Of a DNA stretch of 30,627 nucleotides, positions 1 through 7,945 are shown in pieces. The DNA is taken from positions 1 to 30,627 of the forward strand of contig URLO01000024.1 of the NCBI GenBank assembly GCA_900548625.1, given 5' to 3'. Numbering within the stretch: position 1 is the stretch's first letter; every line of letters begins with the position of its first letter. The translations under genes and the position numbers were made by a program. Under the pieces are notes generated by a model. It had not been told where the DNA came from. It saw nothing but the letters and a program-made list of their open reading frames with translations, and made no database searches. The stretch comes from an uncultured Eubacteriales bacterium. Lineage in GTDB: Bacteria > Bacillota > Clostridia > Oscillospirales > Oscillospiraceae.

Positions 1-70
1 TAAGCCATTTTCACATTGGTTTATAAACATTTGTGAGGACTTATAAAAGGTTTTGCGTCTATCAAATCAA

Positions 71-103
71 TAAAAAATAAGCCCGCCGGAAGCTCCGGCG
101 GGC
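71..103 (-). terminator. Intrinsic terminator after yebC
   Basis: A 10-bp GC-rich stem (GCCCGCCGGA / TCCGGCGGGC, 3-nt loop) lies at 81-103. On the minus strand it is followed by TTATTTTTTA at 80-71. It sits 45 bp past the yebC stop and reads in the same direction, so it should end the yebC transcript. The first 70 bases of the window hold no gene I can support. Confidence 0.85.
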
Positions 104-148
104 TTGCATAATATGCTGTGTTTGTCTTGAAAAGACTGCGGTGCAGGC

Positions 149-886
149 TTATTCCTGCTCCCAGTTGTGCCAGACGTTCTGAACGTCGTCATCGTCCTCG
201 AAAATGTCGAGCATCTTTTCCATGTTGGAGATGTCCTCGGGCTTTTCGAGCTTCTGGTAGGTCTGCGGGACCATTTCGATCTGTGCAGACTCGAACTGGT
301 AGCCCTTGTCCTCCAGCGCCTTGGCAACGGCGTTGAAGTCGGCGGGGTCGGTGTAGACGGTGAAGCAGCTCTCCTCCGGCTGGAAGTCAGCCGCGCCCGC
401 GTCCAGCGCGTCCATCATGACGGTATCCTCGTCAAGTTCTTCTTCCTCGTTGTCGATGACGATGACGCCCTTCTTATCAAACGACCAGCTCACGCAGCCG
501 CTGGTGCCGAGGCTGCCGCCAAACTTGTCAAAATGATGGCGGATGTTGCCCGCGGTACGGTTGCGGTTGTCGGTCATGGTCTCCACGATGACGGCAACGC
601 CGGCAGGGCCGTGGCCTTCGTAGGTGATGGATTCGTAATCGTCGCCGGAGCCTGCGGCAGCCGCCTTTTCCAGCACACGCTTGATGTTGTCGTTCGGCAT
701 ATTGGCAGCCTTGGCCTTGGTGATGACGGTCGCAAGACGGGAGTTATACGCAGGGTCGGCAACACCGCCGCCCTCCTTGACCGCGACGATCATTTCCTTG
801 GAGATCTTGGTAAATGCCGCCGCGCGCTTGGCGTCCTGCGCGCCCTTGGTTTTCTGAATGTTATGCCACTTGGAATGTCCGGACAT
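149..886 (-). CDS. yebC: YebC/PmpR (TACO1-like) family regulator
   Basis: A 245-residue protein of the YebC/PmpR/TACO1 family. Members have been described as DNA-binding transcriptional regulators and, more recently, as translation factors that relieve ribosome stalling; the sequence does not separate these roles. The N-terminus MSGHSKWHNIQ and the following KRAAAFTKISKEM are family hallmarks, and the acidic C-terminal region (EEEELDED around the middle, EDDDDVQ near the end) and length are typical. I chose the ATG at 886 because GSGHSKW-type N-termini are invariant and AAGGGAAG lies 7 nt upstream; an in-frame ATG at 904 would add six residues lacking support. It appears monocistronic, with a possible promoter at 920-949 and a strong terminator after it. 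Confidence 0.95.
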   Translation of the reverse strand: MSGHSKWHNIQKTKGAQDAKRAAAFTKISKEMIVAVKEGGGVADPAYNSRLATVITKAKAANMPNDNIKRVLEKAAAAGSGDDYESITYEGHGPAGVAVIVETMTDNRNRTAGNIRHHFDKFGGSLGTSGCVSWSFDKKGVIVIDNEEEELDEDTVMMDALDAGAADFQPEESCFTVYTDPADFNAVAKALEDKGYQFESAQIEMVPQTYQKLEKPEDISNMEKMLDIFEDDDDVQNVWHNWEQE

Positions 887-919
887 GAAGAATCTTCCCT
901 TCAAAAATTTTCTTTTGTT

Positions 920-949
920 AGTCTATCACAGGTATCCGTTGAAAATCAA
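920..949 (-). promoter_or_regulatory. Possible sigma-A promoter for yebC
   Basis: On the minus strand TTGATT (949-944) and TAGACT (925-920) are separated by 18 bp, about 30 bp upstream of the yebC start. The match is moderate and the -35 box lies inside a small inverted repeat (GTTGA/TCAAC) just after the nif3 stop. Confidence 0.4.
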
Positions 950-955
950 CTGTTT

Positions 956-1747
956 TCACAGAAAATGAATCTCGTCGCGGTGGTTTTTTGAACGCAGAAC
1001 GGTCAGCTCCGGGAAATTCTGCCTCAGGAGCGCCTCCAGACGCGCGCAGACCGGATCCTCGGTCTGGAAGTGCCCTGCGTCGATCAGGTTGATGCCGAGC
1101 GCGGGCGCATCGGCAAATTCGTGGTATTTGAGATCCGCTGTCACGAGCGTATCGCATCCGTGCGCAAGCACAGCCGCGATCTCACTGCCGCACGCGCCGC
1201 CGCCGACCGCGATCTTCCGCACGGGTCTGCCGCCGTCTGCGTAGCGAAGCCCCTCACAGCCGAGTGCCTGCTTCACATGCGCGGCAAAGACCGGAAGCGT
1301 TGTGACGGGGACCGTCCCGACGCGGATGAGGCCGTATTCCCTGCCCTGCGCGTCCGTTCCCGCAGGCTCCATCACATGCGTTTGCGCAAGGCCGAGCGCC
1401 GCCGCCAGCATGTCGTTCACGCCCTCCGGAGCGCAGTCCAGATTGGTGTGCATACTGATGACGGCCATTCCGTTTTCGATCGCATACAAAAGCCGCGCTC
1501 CCGTCGGCGTTTGCGTTGTGACGGTCTTTGTCCCGCCGAAGATCATCGGGTGGTGGCACACGACCAGCTCGCATCCGGCGGCTCTTGCCTCCGTCAGCGT
1601 GTCCATTGGCGCATCGAGCGCGACCATCACGCGCGTGACCGCACGCTCGGGATGGCCGCACATCAGTCCGACATTATCCCAGTCCATTTTCATATACGCC
1701 GGCGCCGCGTCAAACAGCGCCGTGCAGATCTCATGTACGTTCGGCAT
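956..1747 (-). CDS. Nif3-like dinuclear metal-centre protein (DUF34/YqfO family)
   Basis: A 263-residue member of the NIF3/DUF34 family, proteins with a dinuclear metal site whose proposed role is hydrolysis related to GTP cyclohydrolase I or metal handling; the exact reaction is unsettled. Metal ligands are visible: CHHPMIFGG (His65, His66), SMHTNLD (His100, Asp104) and AGHFQTED (His226, Glu230). It is the short form and lacks the PII-like insertion that makes Bacillus YqfO about 370 residues. The start overlaps the end of trmK by 17 bp, and trmK-yqfO adjacency is conserved in Firmicutes, so the two are surely co-transcribed. No clear terminator follows except a weak GTTGA/TCAAC repeat. Confidence 0.93.
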   Translation of the reverse strand: MPNVHEICTALFDAAPAYMKMDWDNVGLMCGHPERAVTRVMVALDAPMDTLTEARAAGCELVVCHHPMIFGGTKTVTTQTPTGARLLYAIENGMAVISMHTNLDCAPEGVNDMLAAALGLAQTHVMEPAGTDAQGREYGLIRVGTVPVTTLPVFAAHVKQALGCEGLRYADGGRPVRKIAVGGGACGSEIAAVLAHGCDTLVTADLKYHEFADAPALGINLIDAGHFQTEDPVCARLEALLRQNFPELTVLRSKNHRDEIHFL

Positions 1748-2438
1748 AGGCTTTCCTCATTTCCGTGATCTCGCGGAGCGCCGTCTCGTGATACGCCAGA
1801 CGCTCCGGCCTTGGGTGCTCTGCGCCGCGCAGTCCATCGACCGTCGCGCGGAGCGCACTTTCGATGCGTGAAAAATACTCCGGCAGGAGCGGGCCTGCAT
1901 CCGAAAGAAGCTGCGGCGAAACGAACTGCGCACCGGGGCAGAGCGTCCGCCGCTCGCCGTTCCAGCGCGCCAGAAGGACGGTATAGAGATACCCGCCGTC
2001 CTTCACGAGCGTTTCGCGCTGCGTCTGAAAGCCGTTTTCCGCCAGCCAGAGCCGCAATGCCTGTCCGGCGCTCTGCGGCTGCAGGATGAGCATATAGCGT
2101 GCGCTGCACACCCACGGCGCGGCATCGAGAATGCGCACCATCAGATCTCCGCCCATTCCGGCCATGACGATGGTGTCCGCCGCATCGGGTGAAAGCGCCG
2201 CCAGCCCGTCTGACAGCAGGAACGTCATACGCTCCGCCGCGCCGAACCGCGCCGCGTTTTCACGCGCCTTCTGAAGCGGCATCGGACGCAGATCGCAGGC
2301 GTGGACATGCGCGGCAATGCCGTTTTCCAGCAGGTATATCCCAAGGTAACCGTGATCCGTCCCGATGTCCGCCACACGCGCACCCGGCGCAACAAACTGC
2401 GCACAGCAGAGCAGACGCTTTGAAATTGGAATTTTCAT
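1731..2438 (-). CDS. trmK: tRNA (adenine(22)-N1)-methyltransferase TrmK
   Basis: A 235-residue class I SAM-dependent methyltransferase that makes m1A at position 22 of tRNA. The SAM-binding motif I reads RVADIGTDHGYLGIYL (residues 21-36), with the family-specific TDHG tetrad at 27-30. AGMGG follows where TrmK normally has its second conserved loop, then LILQPQS. The length matches the family (about 230). AGGAG precedes the ATG at 2438. Its neighbour nif3/yqfO overlaps it, as in Bacillus (yqfN-yqfO). A terminator hairpin lies only about 12 bp upstream of its start codon, so expression may rely on readthrough or on a promoter within 2479-2542 that I could not identify. Confidence 0.92.
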   Translation of the reverse strand: MKIPISKRLLCCAQFVAPGARVADIGTDHGYLGIYLLENGIAAHVHACDLRPMPLQKARENAARFGAAERMTFLLSDGLAALSPDAADTIVMAGMGGDLMVRILDAAPWVCSARYMLILQPQSAGQALRLWLAENGFQTQRETLVKDGGYLYTVLLARWNGERRTLCPGAQFVSPQLLSDAGPLLPEYFSRIESALRATVDGLRGAEHPRPERLAYHETALREITEMRKAYAERT

Positions 2439-2450
2439 CCGTTCTCCTGA

Positions 2451-2478
2451 CCCGAAAAAAGGGAGGCTCCGCCTCCCC
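2451..2478 (-). terminator. Intrinsic terminator between DUF1858 gene and trmK
   Basis: The stem GGGAGG/CCTCCC at 2461-2477 (minus-strand form GGGAGGCGGAGCCTCCC) is followed on the minus strand by TTTTTTCGGG. It lies 65 bp downstream of the DUF1858 gene and directly upstream of the trmK ribosome binding site, so it probably ends the short upstream transcript. Confidence 0.8.
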
Positions 2479-2542
2479 TTTCACGCTCTTGATAATCTGC
2501 CTTCGAGCTGTACGCCGTCCGGTCAGAAAAATGCCGTGTGGC

Positions 2543-2764
2543 TTAGAGTCCTGCGGCCTCGCTGGCCTCAATGAAGCGGTTGACCTGCTCGAGGAAGGCG
2601 TCGGCGTCAACACCGTGGACCATGCAGGCCTCCTCAACGGTCTCGCCGCGGGAGGACGGGCAGCCCAGGCAGTGCATGCCGATGGCCATGAACAGCGGAG
2701 CGGTCTGCGGTGCGATGTCGAGGACGTCGCCGATGATGGTGGACTTTTCAATTTTAGCAGCCAT
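2543..2764 (-). CDS. DUF1858 small redox-disulfide protein
   Basis: A 73-residue protein matching DUF1858, annotated elsewhere as a hybrid-cluster-protein-associated disulfide domain. The core is MHCLGCPSSRGETVEEACMV, a CxxC pair (Cys32, Cys35) at the start of a helix followed by a third cysteine, preceded by a IGDVLDIAP-type N-terminus. The cysteines suggest a redox or metal role, but no partner is shown here. The ATG at 2764 is fixed by an ideal GGAGG 8 nt upstream; longer in-frame extension (to 2926) runs through its own promoter and is not real. It has its own promoter (2798-2826) and terminator, so it is probably monocistronic. Confidence 0.88.
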   Translation of the reverse strand: MAAKIEKSTIIGDVLDIAPQTAPLFMAIGMHCLGCPSSRGETVEEACMVHGVDADAFLEQVNRFIEASEAAGL

Positions 2765-2797
2765 GAAAATGACCTCCTGATCTTTGATTCTGGTGGT

Positions 2798-2826
2798 ATT
2801 ATATCCAATCAAGCACAACAATGCAA
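2798..2826 (-). promoter_or_regulatory. Sigma-A promoter of the DUF1858 gene
   Basis: Minus strand TTGCAT (2826-2821), 17-bp spacer, TATAAT (2803-2798). The predicted start near 2791 gives a leader of about 27 nt with AGGAGG before the ATG at 2764. Confidence 0.78.
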
Positions 2827-2850
2827 GACCAAAAACGACAAATGCCGAAT

Positions 2851-3744
2851 TCAGTCGTCGTTCGTGTAGCCGAAATTTCCGATGAGATACTGGCTGTCGC
2901 GCCAGTTCTCCTTGACCTTCACCCACGTCTGCAAATAGACCTTCGTGCCCATGAACTTTTCGCAGTCGACGCGTGCCATTGTGCTGATCTTCTTGAGCAT
3001 CTGGCCGTTTTTGCCGATGATGATGCCCTTGTGGCTCGGCTTTTCACAGTAGATGGTGGCCTCGATGTCGATGATGCCGCTGTCGCGCTCGGAGAATTTC
3101 GTGATCTCGACCGCCGTGCCGTGCGGGATCTCGCGTTCAAGATTCCACAGGAGCTTTTCACGGATGATCTCTGCCATGACCTGCTTTTCCGGCTGATCGG
3201 TCACCATGTCCTCCGGGAAGAAAAGCGGACCCTCGACGGCAAATTTTTCGCACTCGGTCAAAAGCTCTGCAACGCCGTCGTGCCACTTGGCGCTGACGGG
3301 GATGACGGCCTCGAAGTCCAGTTCCTCCTGATACGCTGCGATGACAGCGAGCAGAGACTCCTTTTCCACAGTGTCGATCTTGTTGATGACCAGAATGCAG
3401 GGCACGTCCGCAGACTTGATCTGCGCGATCAGCTCTTTTTCCTGAATGCCGACGTTTGCGATCGGCTCGACCATCAAAATGACTGCGTCCACGTCCGAGA
3501 TCGATCTTTTGACAACGTTCACCATATAGTCTCCGAGCTTGGTGCGCGGCTTGTGGAAGCCCGGCGTGTCCACGAACACGAGCTGGCAGTCCCTGCGGTT
3601 TACGATGGCGCAGATGCGGTTGCGCGTCGTCTGCGGCTTGTGGGAGACAATGGTGATCTTCTCGCCGACGATGGCGTTGGTCAGCGTGGATTTGCCGACG
3701 TTCGGGCGGCCGGCAATGGTGATCATAGCGGATTTGTTCTTCAT
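2851..3744 (-). CDS. era: GTPase Era, 30S ribosome assembly factor
   Basis: A 297-residue Era GTPase, which binds the 3' end of 16S rRNA and assists small-subunit maturation at the membrane. G-motifs are all present: GRPNVGKS (12-19), DTPG (59-62), NKID (121-124) and SAK (151-153). A C-terminal KH domain carries GIIIGKNGQMLKKI (the GxxG RNA-binding loop) at about residues 240-253. Length is standard. It is the last gene of the yqfC-yqfD-phoH-ybeY-era block, 13 bp after ybeY, with GAGAGGT before the start. In Bacillus dgkA and cdd intervene between ybeY and era; here they are absent. Confidence 0.97.
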   Translation of the reverse strand: MKNKSAMITIAGRPNVGKSTLTNAIVGEKITIVSHKPQTTRNRICAIVNRRDCQLVFVDTPGFHKPRTKLGDYMVNVVKRSISDVDAVILMVEPIANVGIQEKELIAQIKSADVPCILVINKIDTVEKESLLAVIAAYQEELDFEAVIPVSAKWHDGVAELLTECEKFAVEGPLFFPEDMVTDQPEKQVMAEIIREKLLWNLEREIPHGTAVEITKFSERDSGIIDIEATIYCEKPSHKGIIIGKNGQMLKKISTMARVDCEKFMGTKVYLQTWVKVKENWRDSQYLIGNFGYTNDD

Positions 3745-3757
3745 ACGTACCTCTCTG

Positions 3758-4252
3758 TTATCTCGAAAGCTCGATGTCGGCCAGAATGGCCTCCTCGCGT
3801 GCGCGCATCTGGCGCTTCATGGGGCCCTCATCCACATGGTCATAGCCCAGCAGGTGCAAAATGGAGTGGATGGTCAGATACCCGACCTCGCGTTTGGTCG
3901 AATGGCCGAACTCCTTCGCCTGCTGTGCTGCCCGCTCCAGGGAGATGGCCATATCCCCCAGCGGAACAAGGCCCGTGCCGGGGTCCTCAAATTCGTCCCA
4001 GCTCGCGGGAGGCGCTCCGGGCGTCAGCGTGAACATCGGAAAGGAGAGCACATCCGTCGCCTTGTCGATCTCGCGGCTCGACTTGTTGATCGCGCGGATG
4101 GTCTCATCTCCGCAGACAAAGACGTTGATCTCGCACGGAGCGCTCACGCCCTCGCAGCGAAGCGCCGCGAGGATGCATTTTTTGATATGGTTTTTGACGG
4201 CAAAATTGCCGAGTGACGGTTTTTCAAACGTGACGACGATCCTGTGAGCCAT
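3758..4252 (-). CDS. ybeY: Endoribonuclease YbeY, rRNA maturation factor
   Basis: A 164-residue metal-dependent RNase involved in 16S rRNA 3'-end maturation and ribosome quality control. The zinc triad motif HSILHLLGYDH (His129, His133, His139) is intact. Start chosen at ATG 4252 because MAHRIVVTFE aligns with the usual short N-terminus; a longer reading from 4360 would lie entirely inside phoH. A purine-rich GAGGGAAGGG precedes it. The start overlaps the 3' end of phoH by 29 bp, consistent with translational coupling. The gene pair phoH-ybeY-era is a widely conserved ribosome-maturation cluster. Confidence 0.95.
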   Translation of the reverse strand: MAHRIVVTFEKPSLGNFAVKNHIKKCILAALRCEGVSAPCEINVFVCGDETIRAINKSSREIDKATDVLSFPMFTLTPGAPPASWDEFEDPGTGLVPLGDMAISLERAAQQAKEFGHSTKREVGYLTIHSILHLLGYDHVDEGPMKRQMRAREEAILADIELSR

Positions 4253-5258
4253 GACCCTTCCCTCTTTCCGGATGATTCCGCGGCGCACTTGCCGGGATCC
4301 TCTCCTGTTCAAACTTGTCGTAAGCGGCGACGATCTTCTGCACCAGTGCATGGCGCACAACGTCGCTCGCCGTCAGGCGGCAGATCGCAATGTCCTCGAT
4401 CCCCTCGAGCACGCGCACCGCCTCCTTGAGGCCACTGACCTTGTCGGCGGGCAGGTCGATCTGCGTCACGTCGCCGGTGATGACGATCTTCGAGCCGAAG
4501 CCGAGGCGCGTCAGGAACATCTTCATCTGCTCGCGCGTGGTGTTCTGCGCCTCATCGAGGATGATGAAGCTGTCATCCAGCGTTCTGCCGCGCATGTACG
4601 CCAGCGGCGCGACCTCGATGTTGCCGCGCTCAAGGTATTTGTTGTAGGTCTCTGCGCCGAGCATGTCGAACAGCGCGTCATAGAGCGGGCGGAGATAGGG
4701 ATCGACCTTGTTCTGAAGGTCGCCGGGCAGGAAGCCCAGCCGCTCGCCCGCCTCGACCGCAGGGCGCGTCAGGATGATCCTGTTGACGGTCTTTGCGCGG
4801 AAGGCGGCGACCGCCTCCGCCACGGCGAGATAGGTCTTGCCGGTACCGGCAGGGCCGACGCCGATGGTCACGGTGTTCTTTTCGATGGCCTTCAGATATT
4901 TCTGCTGGCCGATGGTCTTGGCCTTGATGGGCCTTCCCTTGGCGCTGACGCAGACCACGTCGCGCGCGATCTTGGAGACCTCGGCCTCGTTTCCCGTGCG
5001 GACGAGGCCCAGAATATACCGTACCTTCTGCTCGTCGATCTCCTCGCCCTTCGCCGCCAGCGACATCAGCGCCTCAATGGCGCGCGCCGCCGCGTCCGCG
5101 GCCTCCACGTCTCCCTGGATTTTCAGCTCGGTGCCGCGGTTCGTGATCCGGACGGAGAATTCCGCCTCGATCCGCTTGATATTTTCATCGAACGAGCCGA
5201 ACACATCGATCAGCTGCTCGATGCGCTCGGCATTGATGGTTTTTTCAATCGTTTCCAT
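4224..5258 (-). CDS. PhoH-like ATPase (YbeZ/YqfE family)
   Basis: A 344-residue PhoH family ATPase, thought to act with YbeY in RNA processing. The N-terminal ~75 residues resemble a KH-type RNA-binding fold (FSVRITNRGTELKIQGD). The Walker A is GPAGTGKT (135-142), Walker B is FIILDEAQN (231-239), and TRPAVEAGERLGFLPGD (164-180) is the usual family signature. The start overlaps the end of yqfD by 14 bp, and its end overlaps ybeY. The last ten or so residues are rich in basic and polar residues and probably disordered. Confidence 0.94.
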   Translation of the reverse strand: METIEKTINAERIEQLIDVFGSFDENIKRIEAEFSVRITNRGTELKIQGDVEAADAAARAIEALMSLAAKGEEIDEQKVRYILGLVRTGNEAEVSKIARDVVCVSAKGRPIKAKTIGQQKYLKAIEKNTVTIGVGPAGTGKTYLAVAEAVAAFRAKTVNRIILTRPAVEAGERLGFLPGDLQNKVDPYLRPLYDALFDMLGAETYNKYLERGNIEVAPLAYMRGRTLDDSFIILDEAQNTTREQMKMFLTRLGFGSKIVITGDVTQIDLPADKVSGLKEAVRVLEGIEDIAICRLTASDVVRHALVQKIVAAYDKFEQERIPASAPRNHPERGKGHGSQDRRHV

Positions 5259-6447
5259 TCACATCATCCTTAAAGATCCCCGCATCGACCATGCGGGCGA
5301 TCATTTCTTCACATCGGAGCGAGGCGTACAGCCGGTACGCGCCGCCGCGCTGCTGCATCGTGAAGTGAGCCTGCTCAATCGTACCGGCGATAATATCCTC
5401 GCCGGTACGCGCTTTGACAAGGCTCTCCATCTGCTCGCGCGCGGCTTCGGGATCGACCGCTGCCTCTACCGTATCATAATCGCTTCGCGTTGTGATTTCA
5501 ATAGCCGCCGGAAAGGAAAACCCGCCCGGCAGCGTCCACACATGCATCGTTGTCATTGTATCACACTCCCCGTCAAAAAATCCACTCTTTCCGCAGAGTT
5601 TCCATCTTTTTTGTCCGAGAATCAGATAGACGCTGCGCGACTGCCCGCCGGTATAGACCTTGCGGAGCGTTTTATCCGGCAGAACGGTGCAGCTTTTGCG
5701 GCTCGTCTGTGCATAGATCTCCGCGAGCGCTCCGGACACCTGCGTTTTATAGCCCCAGTCCGTGTAGGCTGAGACAAGGAGCTGCCCCTCCTGTACAATG
5801 TCCCCCGGCTTACAAAGCGCGTTTCCGTCCAGCACCGAAACGCGCGTCAGGACGCCGCCGCGCGAGGCCAGCACATTGCGCGCCGTTCTCCGGTCGTTGA
5901 CCGGCTCGTCCGCCGGACGCTCCCGCACCGTCACCACGGCGCAGCCGCCGTTTTGCGTGACGGTCAGCCAGCTCAGCTCCGGGATGCGGCAGAGCATGTG
6001 GTTTTTGAGGTGCTGCGGCTCGATGGACGGCCCGTATGTTCCAAAGCCGACTCCAAGCTCCTGCAGCTCGCGCAGGATCTTCTGCGACGGCACGCGCACG
6101 TTGCCGCTGACCTCATAAAACCAGACAAAGCGCGTGCAGGCAAATGCCAGCAGCGCCGTCACTGCCAGCATGACGGGGAAAGCGGGTCTTTTCCGCAGTC
6201 CCGCAAGCAGGACAGGCGCGCCGCCGGAGGCGGAGACCGTCAGCTCGCACATGGCCTTGCGTGCCGCGGCGCAGGCCGCCGGAAGGGCGCGGCGCGGAAT
6301 GACAAGCTCCGCCGTAAAGTCATCCGTCTTGCGAAAATCGCGGAACGCAACGCGCCTTTTCGCCATCGCACCAAGGATCCACTGCGGGCTTGCGCCGGTG
6401 ACGCGGATGCGATGCCACCCGGCAAAGAACCAGATCAGTCTCCACAT
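5245..6447 (-). CDS. yqfD: Sporulation protein YqfD
   Basis: A 400-residue YqfD family protein, part of the sporulation gene set expressed during endospore formation (in Bacillus under sigma-E). It begins WRLIWFFAGWHRIRVTGASP, has one clear transmembrane segment at about residues 89-110, and then a large domain with VRERP (a YqfD hallmark near residue 173) and the GDIVQEGQLLVSA stretch. Length agrees with the family. It overlaps yqfC upstream (13 bp) and phoH downstream (14 bp). Its cellular role is poorly known; single-membrane topology suggests an envelope-associated function at the spore membranes. Confidence 0.93.
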   Translation of the reverse strand: MWRLIWFFAGWHRIRVTGASPQWILGAMAKRRVAFRDFRKTDDFTAELVIPRRALPAACAAARKAMCELTVSASGGAPVLLAGLRKRPAFPVMLAVTALLAFACTRFVWFYEVSGNVRVPSQKILRELQELGVGFGTYGPSIEPQHLKNHMLCRIPELSWLTVTQNGGCAVVTVRERPADEPVNDRRTARNVLASRGGVLTRVSVLDGNALCKPGDIVQEGQLLVSAYTDWGYKTQVSGALAEIYAQTSRKSCTVLPDKTLRKVYTGGQSRSVYLILGQKRWKLCGKSGFFDGECDTMTTMHVWTLPGGFSFPAAIEITTRSDYDTVEAAVDPEAAREQMESLVKARTGEDIIAGTIEQAHFTMQQRGGAYRLYASLRCEEMIARMVDAGIFKDDVNGND

Positions 6448-6731
6448 CCGCGCTTGCCTCCCGAAAACACGAGCCGCTCGATGCTGCCCGTCACACGCAG
6501 GCGGTCGCGCTGCATCAGCCGCAGCTCCAGCCCGCTCCCCTGGATGGTCACCGTCCCGATGTTCAGCGCCACCACGATCTCATGCGTCTCGTATTCCAGA
6601 ATGCCCGTGTGGCAGTCCATGCTGCACTCGCAAAAGCCGCACAGCTCCAAGTGCGGCAGCCCCGCCGCAATGTCTGCCGGAAGATCCAGCTTTCTTGCCG
6701 CCTTTGTCAGAAGCTCCCGTCCGCGCATCAT
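6435..6731 (-). CDS. yqfC: Sporulation protein YqfC
   Basis: A 98-residue YqfC-type protein, the usual upstream partner of yqfD. The central ILEYETHEIVVALNIGTVTI and the C-terminal RDRLRVTGSIERLVF are family features. Start choice: GGAGGG touches a first ATG at 6737 with no spacing, while the ATG at 6731 lies 7 nt from GGAGG, so 6731 is preferred. The adjacent ATG at 6728 is also possible. Upstream, minus-strand GCATAGAAT (6774-6766) resembles a sigma-E type -10 box (CATACAAT), but I cannot find a matching -35, so sigma-E control is only suspected. It is divergent from ylbJ. Confidence 0.9.
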   Translation of the reverse strand: MMRGRELLTKAARKLDLPADIAAGLPHLELCGFCECSMDCHTGILEYETHEIVVALNIGTVTIQGSGLELRLMQRDRLRVTGSIERLVFSGGKRGCGD

Positions 6732-6828
6732 ACCCATCCCTCCGTTTTCAGGCGCTGATCGCTTTATTCTATGCAGCGTCTTCTAAATCTTTCCTGCTGC
6801 GCATAGATTGCCGCAGGAGGCGATGTAT

Positions 6829-7914
6829 ATGAAAAGCCGTGCGCGGCTTCGCGAGGCATTGTATTTTCTGGCGCTGCTGGCGGCGGCATCGGCGCTGCTG
6901 CTGCATCCGGAGCGCACATCCTGTGCGGTCGTAGAGGGTCTTCGGCTTTGCGGCGGCGTCATTTTGCCGTCGCTGTTTCCGTTTTTCGTCTGCGCGGCGC
7001 TCATGACGGAGCTTTCGCTCACGCACATTCCCGCGCGGCTGTTTGCGCCGGTGATGCGCCCGCTGTTTCATGTGGGCGGAGCAGGCTCGGCCGCGCTGGC
7101 GCTCGGTCTGCTCGGCGGGTACCCCGCGGGTGCGCAGGTGACGGTGCAGCTTTATAAAAGCGGCTGCGTCACAAGGCAGGAGGCAGAGCGGCTTCTCTGC
7201 TTCTGCAACAACGCAGGACCTGCCTTTCTTCTCGGCGTCACGGGCGCAGGCGTATACGGAAGCGTTGGCATAGGGCTTCTTCTCTGGGGCGTGCACGTTC
7301 TGTGCGCATTTTTGACAGGAGTGCTGCTCCGCGGGCATATAGCTTCGCCACAGAGCGATGCCTGTGTGCAAAGTGCTTCGGCGCGCCGCGAGCCAACGCC
7401 GTTTGCCTCCGCCTTCACGGCAAGCGTCCGCCACGCCGGTGCGGCCGCAATGCAGGTCTGCATGTTCGTTGTGATCTTCTCCGTGCTGGCTGCGTTTCTT
7501 CTTTGCCTGCTGCCGCCTGCCACGCCGCCCGCGCTGCGGGCGCTTGCGGTCGGTATGCTGGAGCTGAGCAACGGTGTCTGCCTGCTGGAGGGCCGCAGAA
7601 CACTGCCGCTCGCGGCGTTTCTGCTGGGTTTTTCCGGTCTGAGCGTCGCCGCGCAGGCCCAGTCCCTTCTTGCCGGGAGCGGGCTCTCGTTTCGGCGCTA
7701 TCTGCCGGCGAAGCTTCTGCACGGCGCGCTGTCGGCGCTCCTGATGTGGCCGCTCTCCGCGCTGCCCGCCGTGCAGGACGCCGCCGTTCCCGTCTTTTCC
7801 GGAGCCGCTCTGCCGCTTGCCGCGCTCTATGCGCCGCTTTGGGCGGCCGGCGGGATAATTTGTCTTGTTTTCCGCAAATTGATGGCTGGAAATCCGCCGC
7901 CGAAGCGTGTATAA
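6829..7914 (+). CDS. ylbJ: Sporulation integral membrane protein YlbJ
   Basis: A 361-residue polytopic membrane protein of the YlbJ/SpmA-like Gate family. In Bacillus YlbJ is needed for formation of heat-resistant spores. Conserved Gate-type motifs are GGYPAGA (96-102) and CNNAGPAF (126-133). Eight or so hydrophobic segments span the length. Start: AGGAGG at 6815-6820 is 2 nt from ATG 6823 and 8 nt from ATG 6829, so 6829 is chosen. The gene is divergent from yqfC across about 90 bp that also holds an inverted repeat (TCTATGC 6768-6774 / GCATAGA 6801-6807). A small cysteine-rich gene follows 31 bp later, probably co-transcribed. Confidence 0.9.
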   Translation: MKSRARLREALYFLALLAAASALLLHPERTSCAVVEGLRLCGGVILPSLFPFFVCAALMTELSLTHIPARLFAPVMRPLFHVGGAGSAALALGLLGGYPAGAQVTVQLYKSGCVTRQEAERLLCFCNNAGPAFLLGVTGAGVYGSVGIGLLLWGVHVLCAFLTGVLLRGHIASPQSDACVQSASARREPTPFASAFTASVRHAGAAAMQVCMFVVIFSVLAAFLLCLLPPATPPALRALAVGMLELSNGVCLLEGRRTLPLAAFLLGFSGLSVAAQAQSLLAGSGLSFRRYLPAKLLHGALSALLMWPLSALPAVQDAAVPVFSGAALPLAALYAPLWAAGGIICLVFRKLMAGNPPPKRV

Positions 7915-7945
7915 TGAATGAAAATCACGAAAGGCGGTGCCCGCT

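Noticed and set aside
2821..4032. A 403-codon plus-strand frame opposite era and ybeY
   Set aside because: Antisense to two conserved genes and spans their junction; no domain recognised.
6738..6828. Divergent sigma-E promoters for yqfC and ylbJ in an inverted repeat
   Set aside because: A plausible -10 (GCATAGAAT) exists for yqfC but no matching -35; for ylbJ the transcription start would fall on the ribosome site. Mentioned only in the yqfC entry.
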